From: DASSJF01 sp035934535
GTDB taxonomy: Bacteria; Sysuimicrobiota; Sysuimicrobiia; Sysuimicrobiales; Segetimicrobiaceae
Direction: 5' to 3'
DNA length: 64,000 bases
Assembly (NCBI GenBank): GCA_035934535.1
Contig: DASYXS010000097.1
Span: 7,605-71,604 of the forward strand
The notes under the pieces were generated by a model that was not told the origin of the DNA, did no database searches, and saw only the letters and a program-made list of their open reading frames with translations. The first letter of the stretch is position 1, and every line of letters starts with the position of its first letter. Shown piece after piece: positions 7,857-16,268 of this stretch. The translations under genes were made by a program, and so were the position numbers.

Positions 7857-8955
7857 GGCGCACTCCGGCGCGCCACCGCGCGAGCGCGTCCCAGTTGAAC
7901 CGGACGCCGTGGCCGGGACGGGCCGGCGGCGTGAAGTAGCCGTCCGCGGTGCGAATCGGCTCGTCGAGTGCTTCGAGTTCGGTCAGGTTGCCGCCGTCCA
8001 GGTCCTCGATCATCGAAGCGAGCCGGATCGCGCAGCAGAGCTGCCCCGACAGTTCCAGCACGAGATGCGGCGCCGTCGGAATGCCGTAGCCCTCCGCGAG
8101 GTGCGCGATCTTGAGGAACGGCGTGATGCCGCCGACGCGCACGACGTCCGGCTGCACGACGTCGACGGCGTCGTGGCGGAGAAACTCGTTGAACGCGGCG
8201 GCGGAAAACAGGTTCTCGCCGAGCGCGATCGGGCAGCGGACCTGCGCGCGCAGCCAGGCGTGCCCGGCAACGTCCTCCGCGGGCAGCGGCTCCTCGATCC
8301 AGTACGGATCGTACGGCTCGAAGCCGCGGATCCGCCGGGCCGCCTCGCCCGCCGTCCACTTCTGGTTGGCGTCGAGCATGAGGATCGTGTCCTGTCCGAT
8401 CTCCTCCCGCACCGCGCGGACGCGCTCGAGGTCGACGCGCGGATCGTCGGATCCCACCTTCATCTTGAACGCCCGGAACCCGCGCGCGCGCCACCGGCGA
8501 AACTGCGCGAGCAACTCCGGGATCGGGAGGTTCAGGTTGATGCCGCTCCCGTACGCCTCCGTCCGGTCCCGGCTCGCGCCGAGCAGACGGTAGAGCGGCT
8601 CGCCGGCCGCCTGGGCCTTGAGATCCCACAGCGCGATGTCGACCGCGGACAGGCCGAGCAGCGCGAGCCCGCCCGGCGCCGCGTCGCGCACCGTGCCGTG
8701 GAGGATGTGCCACGTGCGCTCGACCAGCGCCGGGTCGAGTCCGGCGACGACCGGGAGGAGATCGTCCGTCAGGAACGCGGCGATCGCCGTCCCGCCCGCG
8801 CCGACGGTATACGCCCACCCCACCCCTTCCTGCCCCGTCTCCGTGCGCAGGCGGGCCGTGATCAACTCGAACACGCTGATCGTGTGGCCGGAGCTCTGCC
8901 ACGGCTCCCGCAGCCGGATCCGATAGCACGCCGCCTCGCCGCCGGTGACCTTCAT
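7849..8955 (-). CDS. Mandelate racemase/muconate lactonizing enzyme superfamily protein with a complete mandelate-racemase-type residue set
   Basis: Enolase-superfamily enzyme, 368 residues: N-terminal capping domain, then a (beta/alpha)7-beta barrel that abstracts the alpha-proton of a carboxylate with Mg2+ help. Visible active-site residues are K164 and K166 (FKMKVG), metal ligands D195 (LDANQ), E221 (WIEEP) and E247 (LGENL), the D270/H297 dyad (QPD; TAPH) and E317. These match, position for position, the numbering I recall for Pseudomonas mandelate racemase. Acid-sugar dehydratases of the same subgroup share most of them, so the reaction may be dehydration or racemisation. The frame is open far upstream, but ATG 8955 overlaps the deacetylase stop as ATGA. 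Confidence 0.92.
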   Translation of the reverse strand: MKVTGGEAACYRIRLREPWQSSGHTISVFELITARLRTETGQEGVGWAYTVGAGGTAIAAFLTDDLLPVVAGLDPALVERTWHILHGTVRDAAPGGLALLGLSAVDIALWDLKAQAAGEPLYRLLGASRDRTEAYGSGINLNLPIPELLAQFRRWRARGFRAFKMKVGSDDPRVDLERVRAVREEIGQDTILMLDANQKWTAGEAARRIRGFEPYDPYWIEEPLPAEDVAGHAWLRAQVRCPIALGENLFSAAAFNEFLRHDAVDVVQPDVVRVGGITPFLKIAHLAEGYGIPTAPHLVLELSGQLCCAIRLASMIEDLDGGNLTELEALDEPIRTADGYFTPPARPGHGVRFNWDALARWRAGVRRG

Positions 8956-9812
8956 CGCGGCGCCCCCGGCACGCCGGCCGCGCCGCGATCGCGCGAGGCG
9001 AATTCGGCCGCCGCCTCGTCCATCCGCAGAAAAGCCGCGCCGAGGTCGCGCGTGGCGTCGATGAGGCGCTCCAGCGTCAGCATGCGGTGGCCCCGGCCCG
9101 TGACCTGGGGGTGGAAGGTATAGGTCAGCACGCCCCAGTCGGCCGCGCGCGCCATGTACCGGAAGTCGTCGACCCAGTTGTCGAGCACCCCGGCGGCGTG
9201 CATGAGCCCCGGCTGCAGACCGTTCGGGCCGGATGCCCGCTCGAAGTGCGGGTAGTCGTCGAGCGACCATGACACCGGCATCTCGATGAGCGGCGTCGTG
9301 TCCCCCCAGCGCGCCGCGCCGTCCGGGCCGACCTCGTCGCCCTGCCGGGCGCGGTACGGCAGATGATCGTGCGCCATCATGCTGGAGTCGTAGACGAAGC
9401 CGTGCGCGAGCAGCAGCGGAACCGTGTGCGGGCTCAGGTCCCACGACGGCGACCGGTAGCCGCGCGGGGCGCCGCCCGTGACCCGGGCGATCGCTTCCAG
9501 GCCGCGGACCAGCACGCGCTCCTCGTCGTCGCGCGACAGCGTGGCGGGCGGCTCGTGCAGGTAGCCGTGGTGGGCGATCTCGTGACCTTCCGCGTGGATG
9601 CGCCGGCACGTCTCCGGGTACGTGTCGAGCGTGTGGCCCGGGATGAACCAGGTCGCGGCGATGCGGCGGTCCCGCAGCAGATCGAGAATACGTTCCGCGC
9701 CGACGACACCGAACTCACCGCGCGAGAGCGCGGTCGGTGTCGTCTGGCCGCGCCGGACCCAGATCGAGATCGCGTCGAAGTCGAACGTCAGGCAGACCAG
9801 ATGCCGTGCCAT
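8952..9812 (-). CDS. Polysaccharide deacetylase (NodB-homology) family hydrolase
   Basis: Metal-dependent carbohydrate-esterase-4-fold hydrolase, 286 residues with no signal peptide, so probably cytoplasmic. Motif 1 is TFDFDA (about 9-14, catalytic base and metal Asp), motif 2 is HEIAHHGYLHE (about 84-94, two metal His) and motif 3 is GYRSPSW. Cytoplasmic members include PuuE-type allantoinases and amide hydrolases, so the substrate may be a small amide rather than a glycan. It is the first gene of an operon with the racemase-like enzyme and the SDR, and a strong hairpin (9855-9893) precedes it. Confidence 0.9.
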   Translation of the reverse strand: MARHLVCLTFDFDAISIWVRRGQTTPTALSRGEFGVVGAERILDLLRDRRIAATWFIPGHTLDTYPETCRRIHAEGHEIAHHGYLHEPPATLSRDDEERVLVRGLEAIARVTGGAPRGYRSPSWDLSPHTVPLLLAHGFVYDSSMMAHDHLPYRARQGDEVGPDGAARWGDTTPLIEMPVSWSLDDYPHFERASGPNGLQPGLMHAAGVLDNWVDDFRYMARAADWGVLTYTFHPQVTGRGHRMLTLERLIDATRDLGAAFLRMDEAAAEFASRDRGAAGVPGAPR

Positions 9813-9854
9813 CGCTGCGCCCCCTTGAATCAGCCGCGTCGCGAAGCAACGCCT

Positions 9855-9893
9855 CCCCCAAGACTTCGCTGAGGAGACGCGAAGTCTTGGGGG
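9855..9893 (-). terminator. 15-bp perfect stem-loop downstream of the flavoprotein gene
   Basis: CCCCCAAGACTTCGC (9855-9869) pairs without mismatch with GCGAAGTCTTGGGGG (9879-9893) around a 9-nt loop. It lies 45 bp past the stop of the minus-strand flavoprotein gene and 42 bp before the deacetylase start. There is no good T-run, so it may be a terminator with an imperfect tail or an mRNA 3'-end stabiliser. Confidence 0.65.
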
Positions 9894-9938
9894 CCCCCGG
9901 GGCGGCGCCGTCGTCCGCCCTGCCGGGAGCGCCGCGCC

Positions 9939-11330
9939 CTACTGGTCGAAGAGGTTGTTCAGGGACTCCGCGACCGTGGGATGCGCGATCGCCGCGTCCC
10001 GCAGCGCCGTGTACGGCAGCCGGCCCATCATCGCCGCCTGGACGACGGTCATCACCTCGCCGCCCATCACGCCGAGGATCGCGCAGCCGAGGATCTGCCC
10101 TGACTCTTCGTCGACGACGGCCTTCATGAGCCCGCGCGTCTCGTCCATCTCGATCGCCCGGGCCGCGCTCTTCATCAGCATCGTGAACACCCGGACCGGC
10201 CGGCCGCGCGTGCGCGCTTCGGCTTCGGTGAGCCCGACCCGGCCGAGCTCGGGGTCCATGAACACGCAGAACGGAACGAGCCGGTTCGCGATGCTCGCCC
10301 CCCCGCCGTTGAGCAGGTTCCGCTGCACCACGCGGAAGTCGTCGTAGGAGATATGCGTGAACGCCGGCCCGCCCTTCGCGTCGCCGAGGCAGTAGACGCC
10401 CTTCACGTTGGTTTCCAGACGGTCGTTGACCCGGATGAACCCGCGCGGGTCGGTCTCGATGCCGGCCGCCTGGAGATTCAGGCGGTCGGTGTTCGGCGTG
10501 CGCCCCACGGCCACCAAGAGGTGCGACCCGGTCAGCGTCCGTTCGACGCCGCCGCTCTCCCGGACCGTCAGCCGGATGGCGCCGTCTGCGCCGCGCTCGA
10601 CCCGGCGCGCCTCGGCGCCCAGCACGATGTCGATCCCGTCGTCGCGCAGGATGCCCTCCACCGCCTGCGCCACGTCCGGATCTTCCCGCGCGCACAGCTG
10701 CCTGGCGCGCTGCACGAGCGACACACGGGCGCCGAAGCGCCGGAACATCTGGCCGAATTCGATGCCGATATACCCCCCGCCCAGCACGAGCAGGTGATCC
10801 GGCACCGCGTCGAGCTCCATGATCGAGGTCGAGTCGAGCGCCGGCACGCCGTCCAGTCCGGGCAGCGACGGCCGCGACGGCCGCGCGCCGGGGTTCAGGA
10901 AGATCAAGTCGCTCGAGAGCGCGCGGCTTCCGCCGTCGCCGAGGGTCACAGCGACCTCGTGGGGCCCGCCGAACTGCGCCTCGCCCCGGATGAGATCCAG
11001 GCCGGCCAGCTTCGCCAGTCCGCGTTCGCTACCGCCGCGAAACCTCTCCACGATCCCGCGCTTGCGTTCGCGGACCTTCGTCATATCCACGGCGACCGGC
11101 CCGGTGCGCACGCCGTAGTCGGCGGCCCGGCGCGCCAGATACGCGACGCGCGCGCTCGCGACCATCGTCTTCGTGGGCGTGCAGCCCTCGTTGACGCAGG
11201 TGCCGCCGACGTGCTCGCGTTCAACGAGCGCCGTGCGGCGCCCGGCCTCGGCAAGCGCCCGCGCGAGCGGGGTACCGGCCTGACCGGATCCGATCACGAT
11301 TGCGTCGTAGCGTGCCGCGGCCGGTGCCAT
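9939..11330 (-). CDS. FAD-dependent pyridine nucleotide-disulfide oxidoreductase, mercuric-reductase-like
   Basis: Cytoplasmic flavoenzyme of the class-I disulfide reductase family, 463 residues. FAD motif GSGQAGTPLA (about 14-23), redox-active pair in GGTCVNEGCTPTKT (Cys-x4-Cys), NAD(P) motif GGGYIGIEFG and the C-terminal dimerisation domain ending in AHPTVAES, which supplies the His-Glu dyad. It lacks the N-terminal heavy-metal domain and the C-terminal Cys pair of true mercuric reductase, so Hg(II) reduction is doubtful; many such genes are named 'mercuric reductase' by homology only. Start chosen at ATG 11330, with GAGGAGG 6 bp ahead, although the frame is open to 11453. Confidence 0.9.
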   Translation of the reverse strand: MAPAAARYDAIVIGSGQAGTPLARALAEAGRRTALVEREHVGGTCVNEGCTPTKTMVASARVAYLARRAADYGVRTGPVAVDMTKVRERKRGIVERFRGGSERGLAKLAGLDLIRGEAQFGGPHEVAVTLGDGGSRALSSDLIFLNPGARPSRPSLPGLDGVPALDSTSIMELDAVPDHLLVLGGGYIGIEFGQMFRRFGARVSLVQRARQLCAREDPDVAQAVEGILRDDGIDIVLGAEARRVERGADGAIRLTVRESGGVERTLTGSHLLVAVGRTPNTDRLNLQAAGIETDPRGFIRVNDRLETNVKGVYCLGDAKGGPAFTHISYDDFRVVQRNLLNGGGASIANRLVPFCVFMDPELGRVGLTEAEARTRGRPVRVFTMLMKSAARAIEMDETRGLMKAVVDEESGQILGCAILGVMGGEVMTVVQAAMMGRLPYTALRDAAIAHPTVAESLNNLFDQ

Positions 11331-11408
11331 ACCGGACCTCCTCGTGCCGGCCCAGGTGGCGGCCGGCCGCCATGACATTGAGGCCGGCGGGCCGTGCCGT
11401 CCGGCGCC

Positions 11409-12545
11409 ATGGCTTCTTTCTCCCGGGAACGCGCCGTCCTGCCGTTGAACCACCCGCCCGTGGCTCCCAGCTCAACCGCGCACACAATCGCGCTCATGGA
11501 GGGCGACGGCATCGGCCCGGAGATCGTCGCGGCGGCCCTTCCGGTGCTCGAAGCCGCGGCCGAGCCGGGCGGGGCGCGCCTCGAATGGCGGCGCCTCGAC
11601 GCCGGCACGCGCGCCTATGCCCGAGCCGGGAGCAGCGTTCCTCCCGACGTGCTGGAGGCGTGCCGCGGAGTGCGCGCGATGCTGAAAGGCCCCGCCGGAT
11701 TGCCCGGCGTGCGGCACGCGGACGGCACCGAGGCCGGAACCGTGGCGGGCCCGCTGCGTGAGGCGTTCACGCTGTTCGCCAACGTCCGGCCGGTGCGGCG
11801 CGTCCCCGGCGTTCCGGCGATCGCGCCCGACGGCACGGATTACGTGATCGTGCGGGAGAACACCGAGGGCGCGTACGCGACCCGGGGCGGTGGCGAGGTC
11901 ACCGGCGACGGCGTCGAGGACCGCATTCGAATCACGCGCGAGGGGACGGAGCGGGTCGCCCGCCTCGCGTTCGACCTTGCGCGGCGGCGGGCCGCGGCAC
12001 GGGGCGCGTCACCCGCGGGAACCGGCGGCACCGCGGCGCGGGTCACGTGCTGCGACAAGGCCAACGTGCTGCGGTCGTTCGCGTTCTTCCGGCGCGTCAC
12101 CGGCGAGGTCGCGGAGCGGTATCCCGATGTGGCGTTCGATGCCGTGTACGCCGACGCCGCCGCGGCGGCGATCGTCGATCAATCGCGGCGGTTCGACGTG
12201 CTGCTGGCGGAGAATTTGATCGGCGACATCCTCAGCGACGCCGCGGCCGCCACGATCGGCGGCCTCGGCTTCTGCCCCGCGGCCAACCTCGGCGAGCGCC
12301 ACGGCCTGTTCGAGCCGGTCCACGGATCGGCGCCCGACATCGCCGGCACCGACCGCGCCAATCCCACGGCGATGATCCTCGCGGGCGCGTTGATGCTGGA
12401 GTGGCTGGACCTGCCGGCGGCCGCGGATCGGGTGCGGCGCGCGGTGGACCGCGCCGCCGCCACCGGCGCGCTCGGACTCCAGCCCGCGGGACGGGTCGCG
12501 TCGACGCGCGGCGCGGGACGGGCGGTGCTCGACGCGCTCCGCTAG
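11409..12545 (+). CDS. Isopropylmalate / isocitrate / tartrate dehydrogenase family protein
   Basis: Metal- and NAD(P)-dependent beta-decarboxylating dehydrogenase for a 2-hydroxyacid. Family marks: MEGDGIGPEI near the N-terminus, VRENTEGAYATRGG substrate loop, the catalytic Lys in CCDKANVLR, Asp metal ligands in YADAAAAAIVD and ENLIGDILSD, and the NAD loop EPVHGSAPDIAGTDRANP. A Leu biosynthetic LeuB would normally sit with leuCD; none are here, so a tartrate- or isocitrate-like or broad catabolic role is as likely. Starts possible at GTG 11394 or ATG 11409; neither has a strong ribosome-binding site and the conserved core begins near residue 25. Divergent from the flavoprotein. Confidence 0.88.
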   Translation: MASFSRERAVLPLNHPPVAPSSTAHTIALMEGDGIGPEIVAAALPVLEAAAEPGGARLEWRRLDAGTRAYARAGSSVPPDVLEACRGVRAMLKGPAGLPGVRHADGTEAGTVAGPLREAFTLFANVRPVRRVPGVPAIAPDGTDYVIVRENTEGAYATRGGGEVTGDGVEDRIRITREGTERVARLAFDLARRRAAARGASPAGTGGTAARVTCCDKANVLRSFAFFRRVTGEVAERYPDVAFDAVYADAAAAAIVDQSRRFDVLLAENLIGDILSDAAAATIGGLGFCPAANLGERHGLFEPVHGSAPDIAGTDRANPTAMILAGALMLEWLDLPAAADRVRRAVDRAAATGALGLQPAGRVASTRGAGRAVLDALR

Positions 12546-12550
12546 CTTCA

Positions 12551-12580
12551 GTCGGTCCGGGGAACCGGCTGGAAACCGAC
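12551..12580. terminator. Nested inverted repeat between convergent genes
   Basis: GTCGGT (12551-12556) pairs with ACCGAC (12575-12580), and CCGG/CCGG pairs inside it. It lies just after the dehydrogenase stop and 87 bp beyond the end of the convergent M28 gene. Weak terminator candidate. Confidence 0.3.
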
Positions 12581-12666
12581 CTCGCTCACGTCCCGCATCG
12601 CTGCCAAAACCGTGATGCCGATCATCAAACCTCCAGCGCCGCGGAACTGCTGGGGCGCGCGTCCGA

Positions 12667-14409
12667 TCAACGCCCCAATACCTCCGCGGCCTCGGCGGCC
12701 AGCGCCGCCCCGTCCCGGAGCGCCGCCCGCACGCGATTGCTCTCCCGCAGCAACTGCGCTTTCAGGAATCCGTAGTCGCGGCCGCCGGCGAGCGACGCGA
12801 GCGCGCCCGCCGCACTGAGACCCGGCAGCACGTACCGGCCGCTCGCCCGCATGATCGGCGACCACTCGGCCGGGTCGTGGAAGAACCGGCCGCGGCGGCT
12901 GTACACGACCGGGTTCATGATGCGGCTGAGGCGCAAGAGCGCGGCGTTGAGACGGCGCGCCGCCGCGGGATCGGCGGCGCGGGCCCGCCTCTCGTCGAGG
13001 CTTCGCGAGGCCGCGATGAACGCGTCGGCGTCCGCGACGAGCGGACCCAGATCGAGATGCGAGCCGAGTGACGGCTGGAGGTCCGCGGCGGTCTTCCGGA
13101 TCTCCGCGCCGGTGTCGCCGGGCGCAAGCGGCAGGACGCGAGCGTTCGCGAGCTCTCCCACCGCGGTCACGCCGATGCGCGTGTCGGTCGCCAGAATCGC
13201 GGTGTCGGCCTTGTCGAGCGTGTCGAAGTCCGTGTGCCACCACCACGCGTTCGCCGCGCCGCCCGTCCACGGCCGGAAGTCGGCGTGGTCCTCCGGCAGG
13301 AACGGATAGATCGAAAACGACGACACCCCGTTCGGCAGAAACGACTGGTCGGCCGCGCGCGCCGGCCGGTGCGCCGGCGGGTCCGCAAGGCCCGTGGTGC
13401 GCGTGATGATCTGCTTCGCGAACCGTTCGAGGTCCGCGGTGGTGTTGCGGGCGACGTACCGCGTCGCGCCGCGCACGCCGGGCGAATCGACGTTGTAGTA
13501 GGCGAGACACCGCTCGGCCAGATCGAAGAAGCGCGTGTCGGCGTACCACGTCGACCCGCTGTACCGGCCGTGCGAGTGGCCCGGCCACCAGCAGACGCGG
13601 ACCCCGCGCGCGAGACCGGCGCGTTGCTCCCACAGGACCTGCGCCATTTCGAGGAGGCACGCGTCCCCGGTCGCGTTGTCGGTGATGCCCGCGTTCCACG
13701 AGCAGTAGTGCGCGCCGACGAGCGCAAACTGCTCGGCGTCGACGCCGCCCGCGCCGGTCCCCGGAATCGTCGCCTCCGGCAGCAGCGAGCGCAGCCACTC
13801 CGTCCTGACCTCGGCGACGACCCGCACCCGGACCGGCCCGCCGCGCCCGAGGAGCCCGCGCAGCGTCCGCCCTCCCTCGACGTCGACGGAGATCGCGGGA
13901 CATTGCGGCAGCCGGTCGGCCTGATCGAGATCGGGCGTGCCCCAGATCGTCGTCCCGATCATGTTGTGGATGACGCGGTCCTGGTTGGTGAACACGACCG
14001 CCGCGCACCCGGCCCGGCTCGCCCTCAGCACGGTCACCGGCGTGGCAAGCCCGCCGACGAGAGCGGCCCGCCCCGCGCCCCGCTCGACCTGACCGTCCAC
14101 GATGTCGGTCAACTCCGCGACGAGGCCGTCCGGCCCCGTGGACCTGGCAAACGAGTGCGTCAGGCACGGCAGCGTAAGCCGCTCCGGCTCGAGCACCTCA
14201 AGGGTCGCGCGGATCGGATAACTGAGGAACGCGTCGAACTCGTGGACCTGGACCGGCACGCCCGCATCGCGCAGCCGGCCGGCGATGTACTCGGCGGCCT
14301 GCCGCTCGCCGGGTCCGGCCGTGTCCCGGCGCACGCCTGCAAACCACTCGAGGTGACCGGCCAACCGCTCGGGCCGGACCGCCGCCGCTGCTTCCGCGAA
14401 ACTCGCCAC
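12667..14409 (-). CDS. M28-like peptidase with altered metal centre (paralogue B)
   Basis: Protein of 580 residues related to M28 zinc aminopeptidases, with a PA-like inserted domain (about 130-165) before the catalytic core. The core keeps the metal His of VGAHYCSW and the Asp of TDNATGD, plus later YYNVDSP and WWWHTDFD. However, the Asp two residues after the first His is Cys, and the usual Glu-Glu is replaced: GHSHGRYSGS stands where family members have a GEE-type motif. There is no signal peptide. GTG 14409 with GGAGGT 9 bp ahead was chosen as start; the frame is open far upstream. Head-to-head with paralogue A at 14560 across a 150-bp shared promoter region. Peptidase activity is unproven. 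Confidence 0.85.
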   Translation of the reverse strand: MASFAEAAAAVRPERLAGHLEWFAGVRRDTAGPGERQAAEYIAGRLRDAGVPVQVHEFDAFLSYPIRATLEVLEPERLTLPCLTHSFARSTGPDGLVAELTDIVDGQVERGAGRAALVGGLATPVTVLRASRAGCAAVVFTNQDRVIHNMIGTTIWGTPDLDQADRLPQCPAISVDVEGGRTLRGLLGRGGPVRVRVVAEVRTEWLRSLLPEATIPGTGAGGVDAEQFALVGAHYCSWNAGITDNATGDACLLEMAQVLWEQRAGLARGVRVCWWPGHSHGRYSGSTWYADTRFFDLAERCLAYYNVDSPGVRGATRYVARNTTADLERFAKQIITRTTGLADPPAHRPARAADQSFLPNGVSSFSIYPFLPEDHADFRPWTGGAANAWWWHTDFDTLDKADTAILATDTRIGVTAVGELANARVLPLAPGDTGAEIRKTAADLQPSLGSHLDLGPLVADADAFIAASRSLDERRARAADPAAARRLNAALLRLSRIMNPVVYSRRGRFFHDPAEWSPIMRASGRYVLPGLSAAGALASLAGGRDYGFLKAQLLRESNRVRAALRDGAALAAEAAEVLGR

Positions 14410-14559
14410 CGGACCGTCACCTCCGCTGTTGCGTGGGCAATCCCCTCTGCAATTCGAACCCTGCGGGATGCGCCCCTGGCAGACGCGAGGGCCGCGCCCG
14501 GCGCGGGTCGAAGAGCCTTCCCCTAGGACCCACCGGACGCGCGCGCAAGGAGGGGTGCC

Positions 14560-16230
14560 GTGACTCCGTTCGATGCTGTGTCGCAGGACCACCTGACCGA
14601 GTTCAACCGCACGATCGCCAAATGGACGCGGCTGTCGGGCTCCCGGGACGAGCGGGAGGCGGCCGCGTATGTGGAAGACCGGCTGCGGTCGTTCGGATAT
14701 GCCGCGCAGACGATCGTCCACGACGCCTACATCAGCCTGCCCCGCGCCGCGTCGCTGCGAATCACCAATCCGGAGCCGCGCGACCTTCCGTGCATCACCC
14801 ACTCTATGGGCATTCCTACCGACGGGCGCGCCGTGCCCGCCGAGCTCGTCTACGCGGGCAAAGGCACGCCGGAGGAGTACGCGGAGGCGGGCGCCGCCGG
14901 CAAGATCGCGCTGGTGGAAGGCCGGGCGACGCCGGCGCACGCGGTCAACGCCACCCGGGCCGGCGTGCTCGGCATCATCTGCATCAGCGGCCGGCACCCC
15001 CACGAGATGTGCTGTTCGCCGATCTGGGGCAATCCGGCCGAGAGCACCAAGAGCGCCCTGCCGCGCGTGCACCTCCTGTCGGTGCAGAAGGCGGACGGCG
15101 AAGCCCTGCGCGCCTTGTGCGCGCGCGGCCGCGTGGACGTGGAGTTCACCGCGGAGGTCGAGACCGGGTGGACCAAGACGCCGATCGTGATCGGCGATCT
15201 CGCCGCGGGCCATCCGGACGCGGACGGCACGTTCGTCTTGTTCTCCGGCCACCTCGACGGCTGGTACCTCGGCGCGATGGACAACGGCAGCGCGAACGCC
15301 GCCATGCTCGAGGTCGCGCGGGTGCTCGCGCCGCGCAAGGAGTCGTTCCGGCGGGGCTTGCGGCTCGCGTTCTGGTCCGGACACTCGCACGGCCGCTACT
15401 CGTCGTCGGCGTGGTACGCCGACGCCAACTGGTCCGAACTCGCCGAGCGCTGCGTCTGCCACGTCAACGTCGATTCGCTCGGTGGCATCGACGCCGACGC
15501 CTTCGCGACCAACTCGATGCCGGAGACGGCGCCCCTCGGCATCTGGGCGGTGCGGGAGGCCGCGGGCGGGACGCTCGACGCCAGGCGCGTCGGCCGCAAC
15601 TCCGACCAGTCGTTCCTCGGCGCCGGGATCCCGTCGCTGCTCGGCTCGGTGTCGCACCAGGCGGACGGCAGCCTGGGGTGGTGGTGGCACACGCCGCACG
15701 ACACGCTCGACAAGATCGACCCGGCGCGGCTCGTCCGGGACACCAGGATCTTCGTGCTGGCGATCTCCCGGCTGCTGCAGGATCCGGTGGTGCCTCTCGA
15801 CTACGGCGCCGCGGCCCGCGATCTGAAGCAAAGCCTCGATGAGCTGCAGGCGGCGGGACGCGATTTCGATCTCGGACCGGCGCGGTCGGCCGCGGGCCGG
15901 CTCGACGAACTGTGCGCCCGCCTCGCCCGCGCGGCGGCCGGCGTCACCGGCGGCGCATCAGCCCGGCACATCAACGCGTGCCTGCGCCGGGTGGGCCGCG
16001 CGCTGATCCCGGCGACCTACACGTCGACCGGGCCGTACGCGCACGACCCCGCCCTCGAAACGGCGTTCCTGCCGCGTCTGGCCGCGGTCCGGCGGCTGGC
16101 GGGGCTGCCCGCGGACGGCGACGAGGCGAAATTCCTGCGCGTCGACCTCGTGCGCGGCCGCAACGCGGTCACGGCCGCGATCGAGGAGGCGTGCCGGCAC
16201 GTCGAGACCTGTCTCGAACGGTTAGGATAA
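14560..16230 (+). CDS. M28-like peptidase with altered metal centre (paralogue A)
   Basis: 556-residue paralogue of the neighbouring gene. Predicted metal residues are H231 and D233 (SGHLDGW), D241 (AMDNGS), D305 (NVDSL) and H377 (WWWHTPHD). The general-base/ligand Glu-Glu of aminopeptidases is replaced by H275-S276-H277 in SGHSHGRYSSS. A PA-like domain with VEGRATPAHAVNATRAGVLG precedes the core. GTG start at 14560 with AAGGAGGGG 5 bp upstream; cytoplasmic by lack of signal peptide. It is divergently transcribed from paralogue B. The protein may be a peptidase with a changed mechanism or a hydrolase of another amide; the sequence does not say which. Confidence 0.87.
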   Translation: MTPFDAVSQDHLTEFNRTIAKWTRLSGSRDEREAAAYVEDRLRSFGYAAQTIVHDAYISLPRAASLRITNPEPRDLPCITHSMGIPTDGRAVPAELVYAGKGTPEEYAEAGAAGKIALVEGRATPAHAVNATRAGVLGIICISGRHPHEMCCSPIWGNPAESTKSALPRVHLLSVQKADGEALRALCARGRVDVEFTAEVETGWTKTPIVIGDLAAGHPDADGTFVLFSGHLDGWYLGAMDNGSANAAMLEVARVLAPRKESFRRGLRLAFWSGHSHGRYSSSAWYADANWSELAERCVCHVNVDSLGGIDADAFATNSMPETAPLGIWAVREAAGGTLDARRVGRNSDQSFLGAGIPSLLGSVSHQADGSLGWWWHTPHDTLDKIDPARLVRDTRIFVLAISRLLQDPVVPLDYGAAARDLKQSLDELQAAGRDFDLGPARSAAGRLDELCARLARAAAGVTGGASARHINACLRRVGRALIPATYTSTGPYAHDPALETAFLPRLAAVRRLAGLPADGDEAKFLRVDLVRGRNAVTAAIEEACRHVETCLERLG

Positions 16231-16236
16231 CGCCCA

Positions 16237-16253
16237 GCGTCGCACGGCGACGC
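16237..16253. terminator. Short hairpin between convergent genes
   Basis: GCGTCGC (16237-16243) and GCGACGC (16247-16253) form a 7-bp stem with a 3-nt loop, in the 38-bp gap between the stops of the M28 gene and the BenE-type gene. Probable shared transcription end; no T-run. Confidence 0.4.
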
Positions 16254-16268
16254 GCCGGACCGCCGGCG

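Noticed and set aside
9939..11330. True mercuric reductase
   Set aside because: No heavy-metal domain, no C-terminal Cys pair and no mer genes nearby.
14440..14475. GGTTCGAATT-like T-arm on the minus strand, suggesting a tRNA
   Set aside because: The arm cannot be paired to five bases and no acceptor stem or anticodon arm is present.
12667..15831. One open frame of over 1,000 codons
   Set aside because: Only the part to GTG 14409 has protein-like sequence, with a ribosome-binding site; the rest is the antisense of the plus-strand M28 gene in GC-rich DNA.
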